This document shows positions 1-8,453 of a stretch of DNA of 18,275 nucleotides, one piece after another. The stretch lies in NCBI GenBank assembly GCA_026770575.1, contig MU657172.1, forward strand, positions 45,468 to 63,742, written 5' to 3'. Below the pieces are notes generated by a model. It had not been told where the DNA came from and did no database searches. It saw only the letters and a program-made list of their open reading frames with translations. Each line of letters begins with the position of its first letter. The stretch's first letter is position 1. The stretch comes from Pelagophyceae sp. CCMP2097. Lineage: Eukaryota; Sar; Pelagophyceae. Both the position numbers and the translations under genes were made by a program.

Positions 1-256
1 CGGGCCCGAACCTTCGCAATACGGAGGCAAAATCAGTTCAAAATCAAGGTAAGGAGGCAAATCAAGATTTTATCAAGTCCAAAATATTGGGGGAAACGCT
101 TTTTCACGCCCCTGCACTGCAAGGCGCCCTCCTCGAGGCTGATCATGTCACGGACATCCGGGGGGGCGTAGCGACCACGACCAACCCCGCAGGCGGCCTC
201 TGAGAGCCACAACTTTGCGCCACTTGAGGTCGGCTTTATCGCCGATACCCCTTGTA
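1..256 (+). mobile_element. Partial copy of the CAAGGGGTATCG MITE family (cut by window edge)
   Basis: This is the right-hand part of the same element seen whole at 2801-3361, in the same orientation. It shares the gcaatacggaggcaaaatc block, the ccaaaatattgggggaaacg block and the GCCGATACCCCTTG terminus followed by TA at 255-256. The left part lies outside the window. It has no transposase-like reading frame, so it is a non-autonomous remnant. Confidence 0.85.
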
Positions 257-409
257 GAAAAGGGAAACTTACTTTTATAGAGGCGTCTTTAAATCCACCC
301 TTATTGGTATATTTCAAATTGGGGGAAGATTTGAATAAATTGAACCCCTTCTACACCCCCATCCTTATCGCCCAACTATTGAACTTGCGGTTGAAGTACC
401 ATTAAATTT

Positions 410-739
410 GTGGCTGGGGCAAGTAGAAATGCACTATTACTACTAGCGAATCAAATCCGAGTTAGCTGGCCTACGTTGTAGATCTTGGCGAGCCCGATCG
501 AATCGTCCAAATGCCGCTGTAAAAATCGTCGTACTCGTCGCGGGAGGACCCGGGGCAAGTAGGAATTGAACAAAAAAGGGCACGTTTCCCCGTTTTCCCC
601 AAAACGAGTTTTGGCCGTGCGTGTGCGCACGCTCGCGCGGGTCGCGCCCAGATCACTAAAACCGCTCCAACACTTTATTCGCATTTTCCTCGATAACTCC
701 CCTCGCCAATAAGAGTGCATTTCCACTTGCCCCAGCCAC
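410..739. mobile_element. 330-bp TIR element with ATTT target duplication
   Basis: The ends are 30-bp inverted repeats beginning GTGGCTGGGGCAAGT, matching at 28 of 30 positions (410-439 against 710-739). ATTT lies directly outside both ends (406-409 and 740-743), which fits a 4-bp target duplication. A third, partial copy of the terminus (GGGGCAAGTAGGAATT) lies inside near 549. The interior around 470-660 is far more GC-rich than the flanks and could be captured host DNA. Its minus-strand frames hold protein-like but short and frame-shifted pieces, so no gene is called. The superfamily is not assigned. Confidence 0.75.
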
Positions 740-846
740 ATTTGCGGAGAAGTACCATAAATTTGCGGTGAAGTACCATAAAATTTGCGGCGATATACCA
801 TTAGCATTTGCGGTGAAGTACCATAAAATTTGCGGTGATATACCAT

Positions 847-967
847 TAGGAAGTTCCACCCCCAATTAGAATCAACCTTTGTCTGAAAATATTATATTTC
901 CAAGCTCCCTGATTGGTCAGACACGATTCTAATTGGGGATTATTCTAATTGAGGGTGGAACTTCCTA
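847..967. mobile_element. 117-bp MITE with TA target duplication
   Basis: GGAAGTTCCACC starts the element at 849 and its inverted copy ends it at 965. The inverted repeats run about 24 bp with one mismatch. TA lies directly outside both ends (847-848 and 966-967). The length, palindromic build and TA target resemble Stowaway-like MITEs of the Tc1/mariner group. The insertion splits a minisatellite unit; the neighbouring uninterrupted unit at 797-815 supplies the empty site. Confidence 0.8.
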
Positions 968-985
968 GCATTGGCGGTGCACTTT

Positions 986-1497
986 AGAGAAAATGAATTC
1001 TTTCGGTAACGTATAAACCCCCATAACCCATAGCACACGAAAGATCTCACTGGTCTAAAGATCAAGCTTTTAAAGAATTCGTTTGGGAATTTGTTTGGAA
1101 ACTGAAGATGTAATTTAAGCCCCTTTATTGAGCTTACGAGACTGAAAGAACGGTCCCGGGCTTTTCAGCTCTCCGCGACCAACAAACAGCACGTGTGCCT
1201 CTCGACTCGGGGCTCTCAATGTCTCTCAAACCGGGTCCCCCAGAGGCACAGAGTCGAATGAAATGACAGCATTGTGGAGGTCGATGTCGATGGCAAAGGT
1301 GCGTCAAGCCCAAACGTGTCCCAAGATCGTGCAAACCCCCCCTCAAAACCTGCCCTTAGATTGAAACCCGGCTGCAGAGCAAGGCGTGGACGAAGCGGTA
1401 GACGCTTTCTCTCTTCGAACACTCTCCCCCACCAACCCCCCTAGATGTGTACTCGGCTGCGGAGCAACAGGGAGCACATACGGTAGACGATTGGGGC
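986..1497. other. No gene recognised
   Basis: The first part is AT-rich and unremarkable apart from a short gaattcttt/aaagaattc inverted pair (996-1004 and 1072-1080). From about 1140 the base composition rises and short frames open on both strands, but none has a recognisable motif. The phrase GGCTGCRGAGCAA occurs twice (about 1369 and 1456), each time followed within about 30 bases by GGTAGACG, suggesting a small internal duplication. Confidence 0.5.
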
Positions 1498-2144
1498 CAA
1501 GGATCTCAGGCAGTTCTCGTTGGAATGAGGCGCTGAAGGTCCCTATCGACGCGCCTTGGACCCGCAGGGTCGACCCGCACGTTTGTTTCGCGTTGCGGCG
1601 GCCCCTTGAGCGGGAGCGACGCGACCTCGGAGGGCGCGTGAGGAGCATGCGTTCGGGCCCTTGCGGGACCCGCCGCGCGCCGGTAGCCGGCGGGAACTGC
1701 GCTTAGGCGCCCAAAACCAACCCGGCCGGGTCTCAGCTATCGCGACCGCGGCCCGCGCGCGACACGACCGGTTGGAGCAAGATGTTTTTTTGCCCGAAGA
1801 GAAGTAGACAAGAAATGGAGTCGATTAAATCCTTTTGGAGAAAACGATCGTCGGCCGTGTCGCTCCGAGGTGCCGAGACGCCCGCGATGCGCTGTTGCGG
1901 CCGGTTCCGGGCGCTGCCGGGTTGGTTTTGGGCGCCTAAGCGCAGTTCCCGCCGGCTACCAGCGCGCGGCGGGTCCCGCAAGGACCCGAACGCATGCTCC
2001 TCACGCGCCCTCCGAGGTCGCGTCGCTCCCGCTCAAGGGGCCGCCGCAACGCGAAACAAACGCGCGGGTCGACCCTGCGGGTCCAAGGCGCGTCGATAGA
2101 GAACTTCAGCGCCTCATTCCAACGGGAACTGCCTGAGATCCTTG
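1498..2144. repeat. Long near-perfect inverted repeat, 229-bp arms
   Basis: The left arm 1498-1726 and right arm 1916-2144 are reverse complements with about six mismatches over 229 bp and no gaps. A 189-bp spacer separates them. Open frames inside the arms mirror each other. The arm differences would change amino acids in the best frame (V/F, P/S, H/R, P/L), so coding constraint is not supported. No clear target duplication flanks the structure. It could be a foldback-type element, a source of double-stranded RNA, or an inverted duplication. Confidence 0.85.
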
Positions 2145-2371
2145 ATCCCCCCCCTAAGACACCCGTCGTCTCCAAAAATTACAGGGTCAGTCCAGTCCGT
2201 GAGGCGGTAAGGTTTATATTGTAAAGGACCCGGGCCTTCATTTAAAAACGCCCTCTGTCCACTTGGATGCCCGCGCCCCAGGGGGAGTCGTGCTCCGCAC
2301 TCTCAGTCTGCTTTGTAGTCCCAACACACAACACACACCTTAGCAATTCCTACGACCCCAAGTACAATTGT

Positions 2372-2787
2372 TGAGGCCCCGGAGGGTTCTTGCCGTTTAA
2401 TCAACGTCAGTTTACGGCAAGGTCCATTCGGGTCCTTTGATTGAAGGATTACAAGGGGCATTTTGTCTGTCCGTCTGTCCGTCCTTCTGTCCGTCTGTCC
2501 ACGGGTAAATCCGTGAGGTTCCGCCTTTGGGAGGAAAGGCCTTAAGGGCGGCAACTCGGCCGATTCAGCGATTGGTGGTTGATGCGATCGCTAAAATTGG
2601 GAGTGAAGGTCGAGCAGGAGCCTCATTGGAATCACATAGAAGAAGTTTTTGGTCACAGGTTCGAATCTGGTCGGCCGCAAAATTCAGCGATTAGTTAAAT
2701 GATTTTAATTATTTACGTGGGCATTGCAATGGGATTTGTCAGTATCCTCCGTGTGCCTCCGGCGCGCTCTTGTAATAGGAATCCTAG
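2372..2787 (+). mobile_element. tRNA-derived SINE-like repeat, plus-strand copy
   Basis: This repeat recurs in inverse orientation at 8618-9122. In order it has a block containing TTTAATCAACGTCAGTTTAC, a (CTGT/CCGT)n run at 2463-2502, a tRNA-like head (CAACTCGGCCGATTC, GATGCGATCGCT) and a polymerase III B-box-like GGTTCGAATCTGG near 2663. It ends with a tail TTTTAATTATTTACGTGGGC through AATAGGAATCCTAG. A related tRNA-like sequence stands alone at 11494-11570. The SINE assignment rests on the B box and dispersion; a clean A box is not obvious. Confidence 0.6.
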
Positions 2788-2790
2788 ATC

Positions 2791-2802
2791 TAGGAATTCC
2801 TA
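2791..2802. repeat. Palindromic word TAGGAATTCCTA, copy 1
   Basis: This perfect 12-bp palindrome sits between the SINE-like repeat and the MITE; its last TA is also the MITE's TA target. Near-identical words occur at 6979-6989 and 14236-14248. Confidence 0.6.
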
Positions 2803-3361
2803 CAAGGGGTATCGCTAATGACGCTGAGGACTTTCTGTCCATCGGAATTTTCGTCGGTTGGAGTTTGGCCCTGTTGGAAGTCATAGAGGACGTCGCGCTG
2901 AGTCCGGCAATGCCATGGCCCAAAAAAATCTTTTGTTAAAAACGCCCAAACTAAAAATCAGAACGTCTGTTTTGGCTCGTCTGAAGCGCCACTCGCGGCA
3001 CTCGTACGGGACAAGTCAAATACCACCCCAGTACGTATGGACCCGCCCCGTCACATAGCCAGTTTTTTGATCCGGGCGGTCCTGCGATGGACAGCCGGGC
3101 CCGAACCTGCGCAATACGGAGGCAAAATCGGTTCAAAATCAAGGTAAAGAGGCAAATAAAGATTTTATCAAGTCCAAAATATTGGGGGAAACGCTTGTTC
3201 GCGCCCTTGCAAGGCGCCCTCCTCGAGGCTGATCATGTCACGGACACCCCGGGGGGCAGGGAGGCCCATAGCGACCACGCCCACCCCCGCAGGCGGCCTC
3301 TTGGAGGCACAAACTTGCGCCACTTGCAGTGAGGTCGGCTTTATCGCCGATACCCCTTGTA
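2801..3361 (+). mobile_element. Complete CAAGGGGTATCG-family MITE, copy 2
   Basis: It starts TA-CAAGGGGTATCGCTAATGA and ends TTATCGCCGATACCCCTTG-TA, giving inverted repeats of about 13 bp that continue imperfectly. TA lies on both sides, as expected for TA-targeting Tc1/mariner or pogo-related elements. It is 561 bp with the flanking TAs. A second full copy lies inverted at 10670-11223. No frame longer than about 100 codons and no catalytic motif is present, so it would depend on a transposase made elsewhere. Confidence 0.85.
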
Positions 3362-3841
3362 GTTGAAAAGGCCCAACAACCAAAATACTTCATCAAATCT
3401 TCAACCACCCTTGGGCGATTGCCCTTCAATTTCGCGCACGCTCGGAGAGCTGAGATTGAGACGCACCTTTATCGAGCGCCCGGACGCGCCGCTCGAGGAG
3501 GACGAGGCGCGGAGCGGCATGGAGGGGAGCTTGCCGCGCTCGACCAACATGACCACCGCCGGCGAAGCACTCGAGCCACGCCGGCCCTTTTTGGCCTTGC
3601 ACTCGAGCCAGTGACGCCCCTTTTGGCCTTGCACCCGCGGCGCCGCCGCAGAAACGCCAAACGCCGCGTCGCGCTCAAAAAAACGCGTCGCCAAGCCGCG
3701 GCGCGCGAGCAGTGACGCACTGGCCCACCGGCCGGCCACGAACGCGCCGGGCGAGCGGTCGAACGGGTGGCGCTGCGGCGCCGTCGACCTGGAAGATTAT
3801 CTGCTTACGTCCAAAATTATCTGCCGGCGGTGAGGCATCGG
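3362..3841. other. GC-rich stretch downstream of the PDZ gene, coding status unclear
   Basis: From about 3430 the sequence is very GC-rich and open on both strands. The best minus-strand frame (3739-3401, 112 codons) holds two tandem 32-bp units built on TGCAAGGCCAAAA and GTGGCTCGAG (about 3584-3648). This may be 3' flanking DNA of the PDZ gene or part of another gene. I could not recognise a domain or a convincing splice model. Confidence 0.35.
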
Positions 3842-6800
3842 TCACGTTTTCGCGTACGCGTCGCCGCCGTCGTCTGCGTCAAAGGAGAGCATCTCGGGCA
3901 GGCCGCAGCAGGCCCACACCGAGGCGTCGCCCGCGCCCCGCGGCGGCGTCTCGGCGGGCGGCGCCGCGCGGGCCGCGGCGCCGGCGGCGTCGCCCGGATT
4001 GGCGCGCAGCGTGGCGCCTGGCGTGTGGCGCAGCGTCGCGGGGCAGTCGACCATTTCGTAGTATGCGTCCCCGTACTCCACGGCCAGCTCGCGCCCTCGG
4101 GGCTGCGCCGCGCCGCCGCAGCACGCCACGACGACGTCGACGAGCCGGGCGCCCGCGGCCTGCGCGTCGCCCGCGGCCGCGAGCGTCGAAGTGCGGCGGC
4201 TCGAGAGGCGCGCGGCGCCGCGCCTCGGCGCGTGCTGCGGTGGCGACATGGGTAAAGACATGGGCACCGTCGCGCGCGGCCGCGGCGCGGGAGGGCTCGC
4301 GGGCGCCGCCGCAAACACCTCGGACCGGCCGCCGTCGTCGTCTGTGACGACCACTTGGAGCAGGGTGCGGCGGCGCGATACGACCGCCTCGTCCGCCGTC
4401 GTACCGCCGCCAGATACGGCACCGGCGGCGATGGCGGCCGCGGTGGCGCCGGCGGCCGCCCGGGCGCTGCCCTCGAGGCTCCGCTCCTCTTGGCCGGCGG
4501 TCGTGGACGCGCCCCCCTCGTCCTCGCCGGCGGCCTCTGCACAGTCCCTGCCTGCCGTGCCGAGGGGTGCGGCAGCGAGGGCCGCCGACGCGCCAAAGTC
4601 GAGCGCGCCCACTCGGGCGGCCGCCGCGTCGCCGGCGGCCGTCGCGCCAGACTCCGCCTCAGCAGGAGAGCCGCCTTTCGCTCGGCCCGCGACTGGTGGT
4701 TCTGCGCCGACCGCCGTCGCAGAGGATTCCGCCAACCGCGCCGCCAACCGCGCCGCGGCTCCTTTGACCTCCAAGTTGCCGGCCGCGCTGACCGCGGCGT
4801 AGAGGGCGCGCACCGGGGCCAGGGATCCGGCCGCGGCCCCGGGCGAGTCGCCACCGGCCGCCTCGGCCGCGCCGCCGGGACATGAGCCGTCGGGCGAGGA
4901 ACCGTCGGGCGAGGAACCGTCGGGCGAGGAACCGTCGGGCGAGGCACATTCGAGCGAGGCACATTCGGGCGAGGCACATTCGGGCGAGGAACTTGGCCGC
5001 CCCTCCTCGGCGTCGTCTTGGTCCCTGCGCAGCTTGAACACCATCGTCGAGCACACCGAGCTCGCCTCGGAGTCGCAGCCCTCGCCGTCCGCCGGCATGC
5101 CGGCGTCCGCCTTGTCGAGGTGCCCCTCTTGGATGGCGGTGCCGTCCGCGCCGCCGTCGACCAAGCCGGTTTCTGCGCCATCAAGAACCGCCGCGCCACC
5201 GGCGGCGGTGCCGCGGGCATCGGGAGGCACGTCCTCCCGGCCGGTCTCGGCGGAGATGCGATTGAGCTCGCTCAGGCGTTCGAGGTCTGAAAAGAAGAGC
5301 CTGCGTTCCTCTGCGCCGCCGTCGTATTCGGCGTCGGCCGTCGTTCCTGCGGCACCCGCGTCTCTGGCGGCGGCGGTCGCCGCACCGACTTTTGTCGCGT
5401 CGGCGGCGGCCAGCGGGGCGGCGGCCGCGCCAGAAGACGCCGTGGGCGAGGACGCCGTGGGCGAGGACGCCGTGGGCGAGGACACGTTTTGAGCGAAGAC
5501 GTTTTGAGCGAACGCGTCGGGCGAGAATGCGTTGAGAGCCGTCGCGTCCTTTGACTGGCACGCGCGCCATGCGAAGAGGGGGCAGACCGACCGGCTCAGG
5601 CTCCGCGTCTTGGATGCGCGCGGCGCCGGCGGCGCGGCGGCCGGCCGCGGAGCGAAGCGGCGCGCCGTCGACGGGCCCGAGCCGTCGGGCGACAGGCCCA
5701 CGTATTCGGCGTCGCCGTATTCGGCGCCCTCGTCAACACGGAAGATGGCATCCTCGTCGCCGTCCATGTCCGCTTCGCTGCCGTTCGCCTTTTCGGGCCA
5801 CTCTTCCTCCTCGGGGTCGTCCTTCTGTCCTCTGCGCTTTTTGAACACAACCGTCGAGGCCATCGGGAGCGCCGCGCCACAATCCGAACTCGCCTCGGAG
5901 CCGTTTCCCACGGCGCCGTACTCCACGGCGCCGGCGTCCGCGCCTACGTCGTCCACGCCGACTTCCCGGAGCGCACCGGCCTCCGTTGCGGCGGCGGCTT
6001 GTGCGTCGGTGCGCGTGACCTGCTCGAGGCGGAGGCGGCGCTCCGACTCGTCGTCCGACTCGTCTGCAGCGGTGGTAAAAACCGTCCCGCTGAACGAAAT
6101 GTCGGCGACGGCCCGCACGGCCGCGGCCACGTCCGTCGGGCTCGCCGCAGCGCCGGCACGACTCGAACCACCGTCTTCGTCCACGGCCGAGGGACCCGCA
6201 TAGAGGCCCGGCAATGCAGCGTTTTTCGCCGAGTCGGAGTCGTCGTCGACCCCCGCTATCTTCGACTCATCGACTGTATACGCGGCCGGCTGCGCGTTAC
6301 GCTTCGACTCGTCCTGGAACGCGGCGTCGCGGCCTACCGGGGACGCCACTGGCGCGCCCGAGGTGCTGTCGTCCAGCTTCGAAGACGCGCACCTCGGCCC
6401 CGGACGAACGTGAGCACTAGGGGGCGCTCGGCTCGGACGATGGTCTCGCGGAGCGTGTCGAAAGACTTTTGCGTCGGTTCGCAGATAGCCTCGCCGGAAA
6501 CGGCGACGAGCTCGTCCGTCGGGCGGATGACGCTGTACGCTTCGCTGCCCTCGCGCGTGCCGTCCACCTAAGAGCGAGTCGAGACCACCGCCCCCGCCGG
6601 CGAGATACGCACGCCGACGAAGGTGCGGCCTCCGCGATACCGCTCGAGTGTGATGGAGAGCCCGAGCCTGCGACCGCGCGTATAGCCGCGTCGAAACGTG
6701 CCCGCCTTCGTTGCTCCGCCTTTGGGGCGCCGCGGATTTACGAAGCGCCGTGGAACGTATGGTCGTAGACGAGGCCCGCGGCGCGCAGGGCGGCGAGGTT

Positions 6801-6959
6801 TCCGCGGAGGAGTTTGCGGATGTCGTCGACGCGCAAGAGTGCCGGGCCGTCCGGGTGCGCCGCGGCCGCGGCCGCCGAGGGCGCGACGCCGTCCAGCGCC
6901 AGGAAGCTCGCCAGTGGATCGCCGCCGAAGATGCTGTTGCGCGCCGCCGCCGAAGCCAT
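3842..6959 (-). CDS. PDZ-domain protein with long acidic, Ala-rich disordered tail (four exons)
   Basis: The model joins 6959-6742, 6667-6613, 6567-6393 and 6348-3842 on the minus strand: 2955 nt, 984 residues, with intron phases 2, 0 and 1 closing exactly. ATG at 6957-6959 follows an in-frame TAG 18 bases upstream. Residues about 65-148 read as a PDZ domain, a peptide-binding scaffold fold: strand VYDHTFHGA, binding loop LGLSI (74-78), EGSEA, IRPTDELVAVSG and the closing strand RPLVLTFVRG. The usual GD before EL is TD. No transmembrane segment is evident. The rest (150-984) is Ala-, Ser-, Asp- and Glu-rich and probably disordered. It repeats an S-x-x-V-F motif: SGTVF (236-240), STVVFK (314-319) and STMVFK (583-588), the last two after SEASS and before an acidic run. 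A scaffold role is inferred. The family and partners are unknown. The PDZ call is strong; exact splice sites are moderately sure. Confidence 0.75.
4882..4991 (-). repeat. Coding 15-bp minisatellite (SPDGS/SPECA repeats)
   Basis: About seven 15-bp units based on CCGTCGGGCGAGGAA keep the reading frame of the PDZ gene tail and encode five-residue repeats around residues 604-639. In-frame unit number is likely to vary between alleles. Confidence 0.85.
5439..5530 (-). repeat. Coding 15-bp minisatellite (SSPTA / FAQNV repeats)
   Basis: Three identical units GCCGTGGGCGAGGAC are followed in the same 15-bp register by diverged units (ACGTTTTGAGCGAAG type). They encode SPTAS and AQNVF repeats in the PDZ gene tail. 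This array is distinct from the one at 4882-4991 but shares its period and GGGCGAG core. Confidence 0.8.
6349..6392 (-). other. Predicted intron 3 of the PDZ gene (44 nt)
   Basis: The donor is GTGCGC and the acceptor GCGCCAG, phase 1. Removing it links the frame ending RPLVLTFVRGR to the 835-codon tail frame. Without removal, the PDZ frame stops 12 codons further on and the tail lacks an ATG near its start. Confidence 0.6.
6568..6612 (-). other. Predicted intron 2 of the PDZ gene (45 nt)
   Basis: The donor is GTGCGT and the acceptor CTCTTAG, phase 0. The intron length is a multiple of three and its last three bases form an in-frame TAG, so retention would stop translation inside the PDZ domain. 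A 21-nt alternative starting at GTGGTC would use the same acceptor. Confidence 0.6.
6668..6741 (-). other. Predicted intron 1 of the PDZ gene (74 nt)
   Basis: The donor is GTAAAT and the acceptor GTCGCAG, phase 2. It joins VYDHTFHGA to S-LGLSITLE, which makes a continuous first PDZ strand and binding loop. The exon that follows is only 55 nt. Confidence 0.65.
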
Positions 6960-6978
6960 CCGCGGCCACAGGCTCTTC

Positions 6979-6989
6979 TAGGAATTCCT
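6979..6989. repeat. Palindromic word TAGGAATTCCT, copy 2
   Basis: This lies about 20 bp upstream of the PDZ gene start codon and matches the words at 2791 and 14236 over 11 bases. Confidence 0.5.
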
Positions 6990-7281
6990 TATCGTCTGAC
7001 CACAATACGGCCCATAACCCATTTTTGGCACCTGGTTATTGGTCGATGGCCGGAGGACGCAGCGCGGTCTGTGGTGGACTTTTGTTCTGCGCCCGCTTCA
7101 CCAGCGCCTTGGGCCGCTCCCCCGAGGTCCCCGTCTGGCGGGTGTAGAACAAAGGGCCCCTATGGAGCACGCACCAGGTCAAGCTTGGTCCATACTATTC
7201 ATGAGCGAGTAAACTGCCATTGAATTTGCCATTGAATTTGCGTAAAATGCAAGGATTTGTTTGGACCGACGATTAGTAGAG
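6990..7281. other. Upstream region of the PDZ gene, no gene recognised
   Basis: This probably contains the promoter and 5' untranslated sequence of the minus-strand PDZ gene. A GC-rich patch at about 7045-7145 stays open on the plus strand but has no recognisable motif. TGCCATTGAATT is tandemly duplicated at about 7216-7239. Confidence 0.4.
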
Positions 7282-7524
7282 ACAGGTGTTTCAACAACAT
7301 TGTGTTTCAAGAGTGGATTTCGTTTTTGGCGATTATGGACATAAAACTTGAAGGCTGAAAAGTCCTCAACTACCCGGCTAAAGCACGCGCCCCACCCAAG
7401 GCACATCGGAGGTCGCTCGTGCGATCGAGCGGGTCCACAGCCATCACCCGGGGATGGTAGGAAAGTTTTTCAAGGGGCACGCCTCCTGGGTGAGATACGC
7501 CTCCAATTTCGACCCTTTAGCACC

Positions 7525-7643
7525 GTAGCTCGTCAGCGCGGGCGACTAAGGTGTACACGTTTAGGCCAGGATGGTAGCACTTAGCATAACGAGCATAACT
7601 GCTTATAACGTGTACACCTTAGTCGCCCGCGCCGACGAGTTAC
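7525..7643. other. Long conserved hairpin in transposon copy A
   Basis: The arms 7525-7560 and 7608-7643 pair at 34 of 36 positions plus one G-U, around a 47-nt loop. The loop contains TAGGCCAGGATGGTAGC and a near-tandem AGCATAACGAGCATAAC. The same structure occurs at 14499-14617 with six compensatory pair changes. Relative to the minus-strand coding remnants it lies downstream, so it would fall in a 3' untranslated region. Confidence 0.8.
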
Positions 7644-7964
7644 GATCTTCGAGACGCTCCTATAAATCTATAGAAGAATTCCAATGAGAAAACCCGCTCG
7701 AGATGGGAGCAACGGGTCTACGAAACATTTTTGGGCTGCGAAAGCGTTAAAGCGCCGGCACGGTGGGGCACCTCGGATCTCTATCCCCCCTCGACAGTCC
7801 GCTTACTCGGAGCGCGGCGTCCTTTGCCCTTGGAAACCGTTCGATCTCTGTGGCTCCTTGTCTGACTCTGCTCGTCCACCTGACTCTGCTCGTCCACGAC
7901 ACGCGCCGCGTAAACTTACCCACTCGACAGTCCGACGATGAGTTAAGACGCACACTTAAGACAT

Positions 7965-8290
7965 TACAACTTCTGGCGGCGGGCGCGGCCGCCGCGGCGG
8001 TCGCGTCGGCCGTTTCGGGCTTTTTCGCGTACGCGCCGCGTTTTGCTCTCGTCTCGATGCCCTCGATGAGGCCGGCGCTCTCCTTCAAGACCAAAAGAGC
8101 CGCGTACATCAGCTCGTCGCGCTTCACGCGGTCGCCTCCGGTACGAAGGTTGCTGCTTATCACTCGGTAGTCACTCGTCTTTCACGGTGCCCCGCTCGCG
8201 ACTCCGTTTGTCATGTTGTGGCGGTCCAGGGTTTCCAACCACACCCCCAGACGCAGGCGGTCGCGGACGCACGCGAACCGCATTTTCATG
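7965..8290 (-). pseudogene. Transposase-like protein remnant, copy A
   Basis: Two blocks match copy B: MKMRFACVRDRL...TLDRHN (about 8285-8195) and GDRVKRDELMYAALLVLKES (about 8135-8075). They lie in different frames with stops between. The upstream half present in copy B (ESIHALMNR and before) is missing, replaced by the captured fragment. The protein family was not identified. A transposase role is inferred from its place inside an element with inverted repeats. Confidence 0.5.
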
Positions 8291-8453
8291 CGAAGGCTTC
8301 GTCGGTGCAGCCAAGAACCTCGGGCCAAGAGCGACCGGGGAACTTTGCGAGCGCCCGGTTGCTCAAAGGCCACCCGTTGGGGAGACCGAGCTTCGACGCC
8401 TAGGCCGCCATCGCAATGGCGAGAGCCGCCACCATCAGAAGGGCGAATAGCAT
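8286..8453 (-). pseudogene. Captured 5' end of a secreted potato-inhibitor-I-like gene
   Basis: ATG at 8453 opens MLFALLMVAALAIAMAA, a typical hydrophobic signal peptide, then TAG (8402-8400). The same frame continues 37 more codons containing LPNGWPLSN and FPGRSWPEVLGCTDEAFA, and stops at TGA exactly where homology to copy B resumes. SWPE(L/V)(V/L)G near the N-terminus is characteristic of the potato inhibitor I family (MEROPS I13), small serine-protease inhibitors. The inhibitory loop and C-terminal half are absent. The stop may be a true mutation or the 3' end of a very small intron. The family call rests on one motif. Confidence 0.45.

Larger units (their letters stand above)
385..985. 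repeat. Minisatellite array (TTTGCGGTGAAGTACCAT unit) interrupted by two insertions
   Basis: Units of about 22-28 bp with the core TTTGCGGTGAAGTACCAT appear at 385-409, five to six times between 740 and 848, and again in part from 966. Some units read GATATACCATTAG in place of GAAGTACCATAAA. Two TIR elements (410-739 and 849-965) sit inside the array. Deleting each insertion together with one target copy restores a normal unit, so the array predates both. No coding function is evident. Confidence 0.8.

Noticed and set aside
385..848. CRISPR-like array
   Set aside because: Repeat units are contiguous and diverged without unique spacers, and the genome context is eukaryotic.
1386..2224. Several 70-106 codon frames on both strands
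   Set aside because: They lie in or across the long inverted repeat and mirror one another. Differences between arms are mostly amino-acid changing, so no coding constraint is seen.
3712..4347. 211-codon Arg-rich plus-strand frame
   Set aside because: Antisense shadow of the PDZ gene's last exon; extreme arginine bias is typical of such shadows.
3817..5220. 467-codon minus-strand frame overlapping the PDZ gene tail
   Set aside because: It is an Arg/Pro-rich shadow of the GC-rich exon 4 in another frame. The 984-residue model gives a PDZ domain and consistent intron phases.
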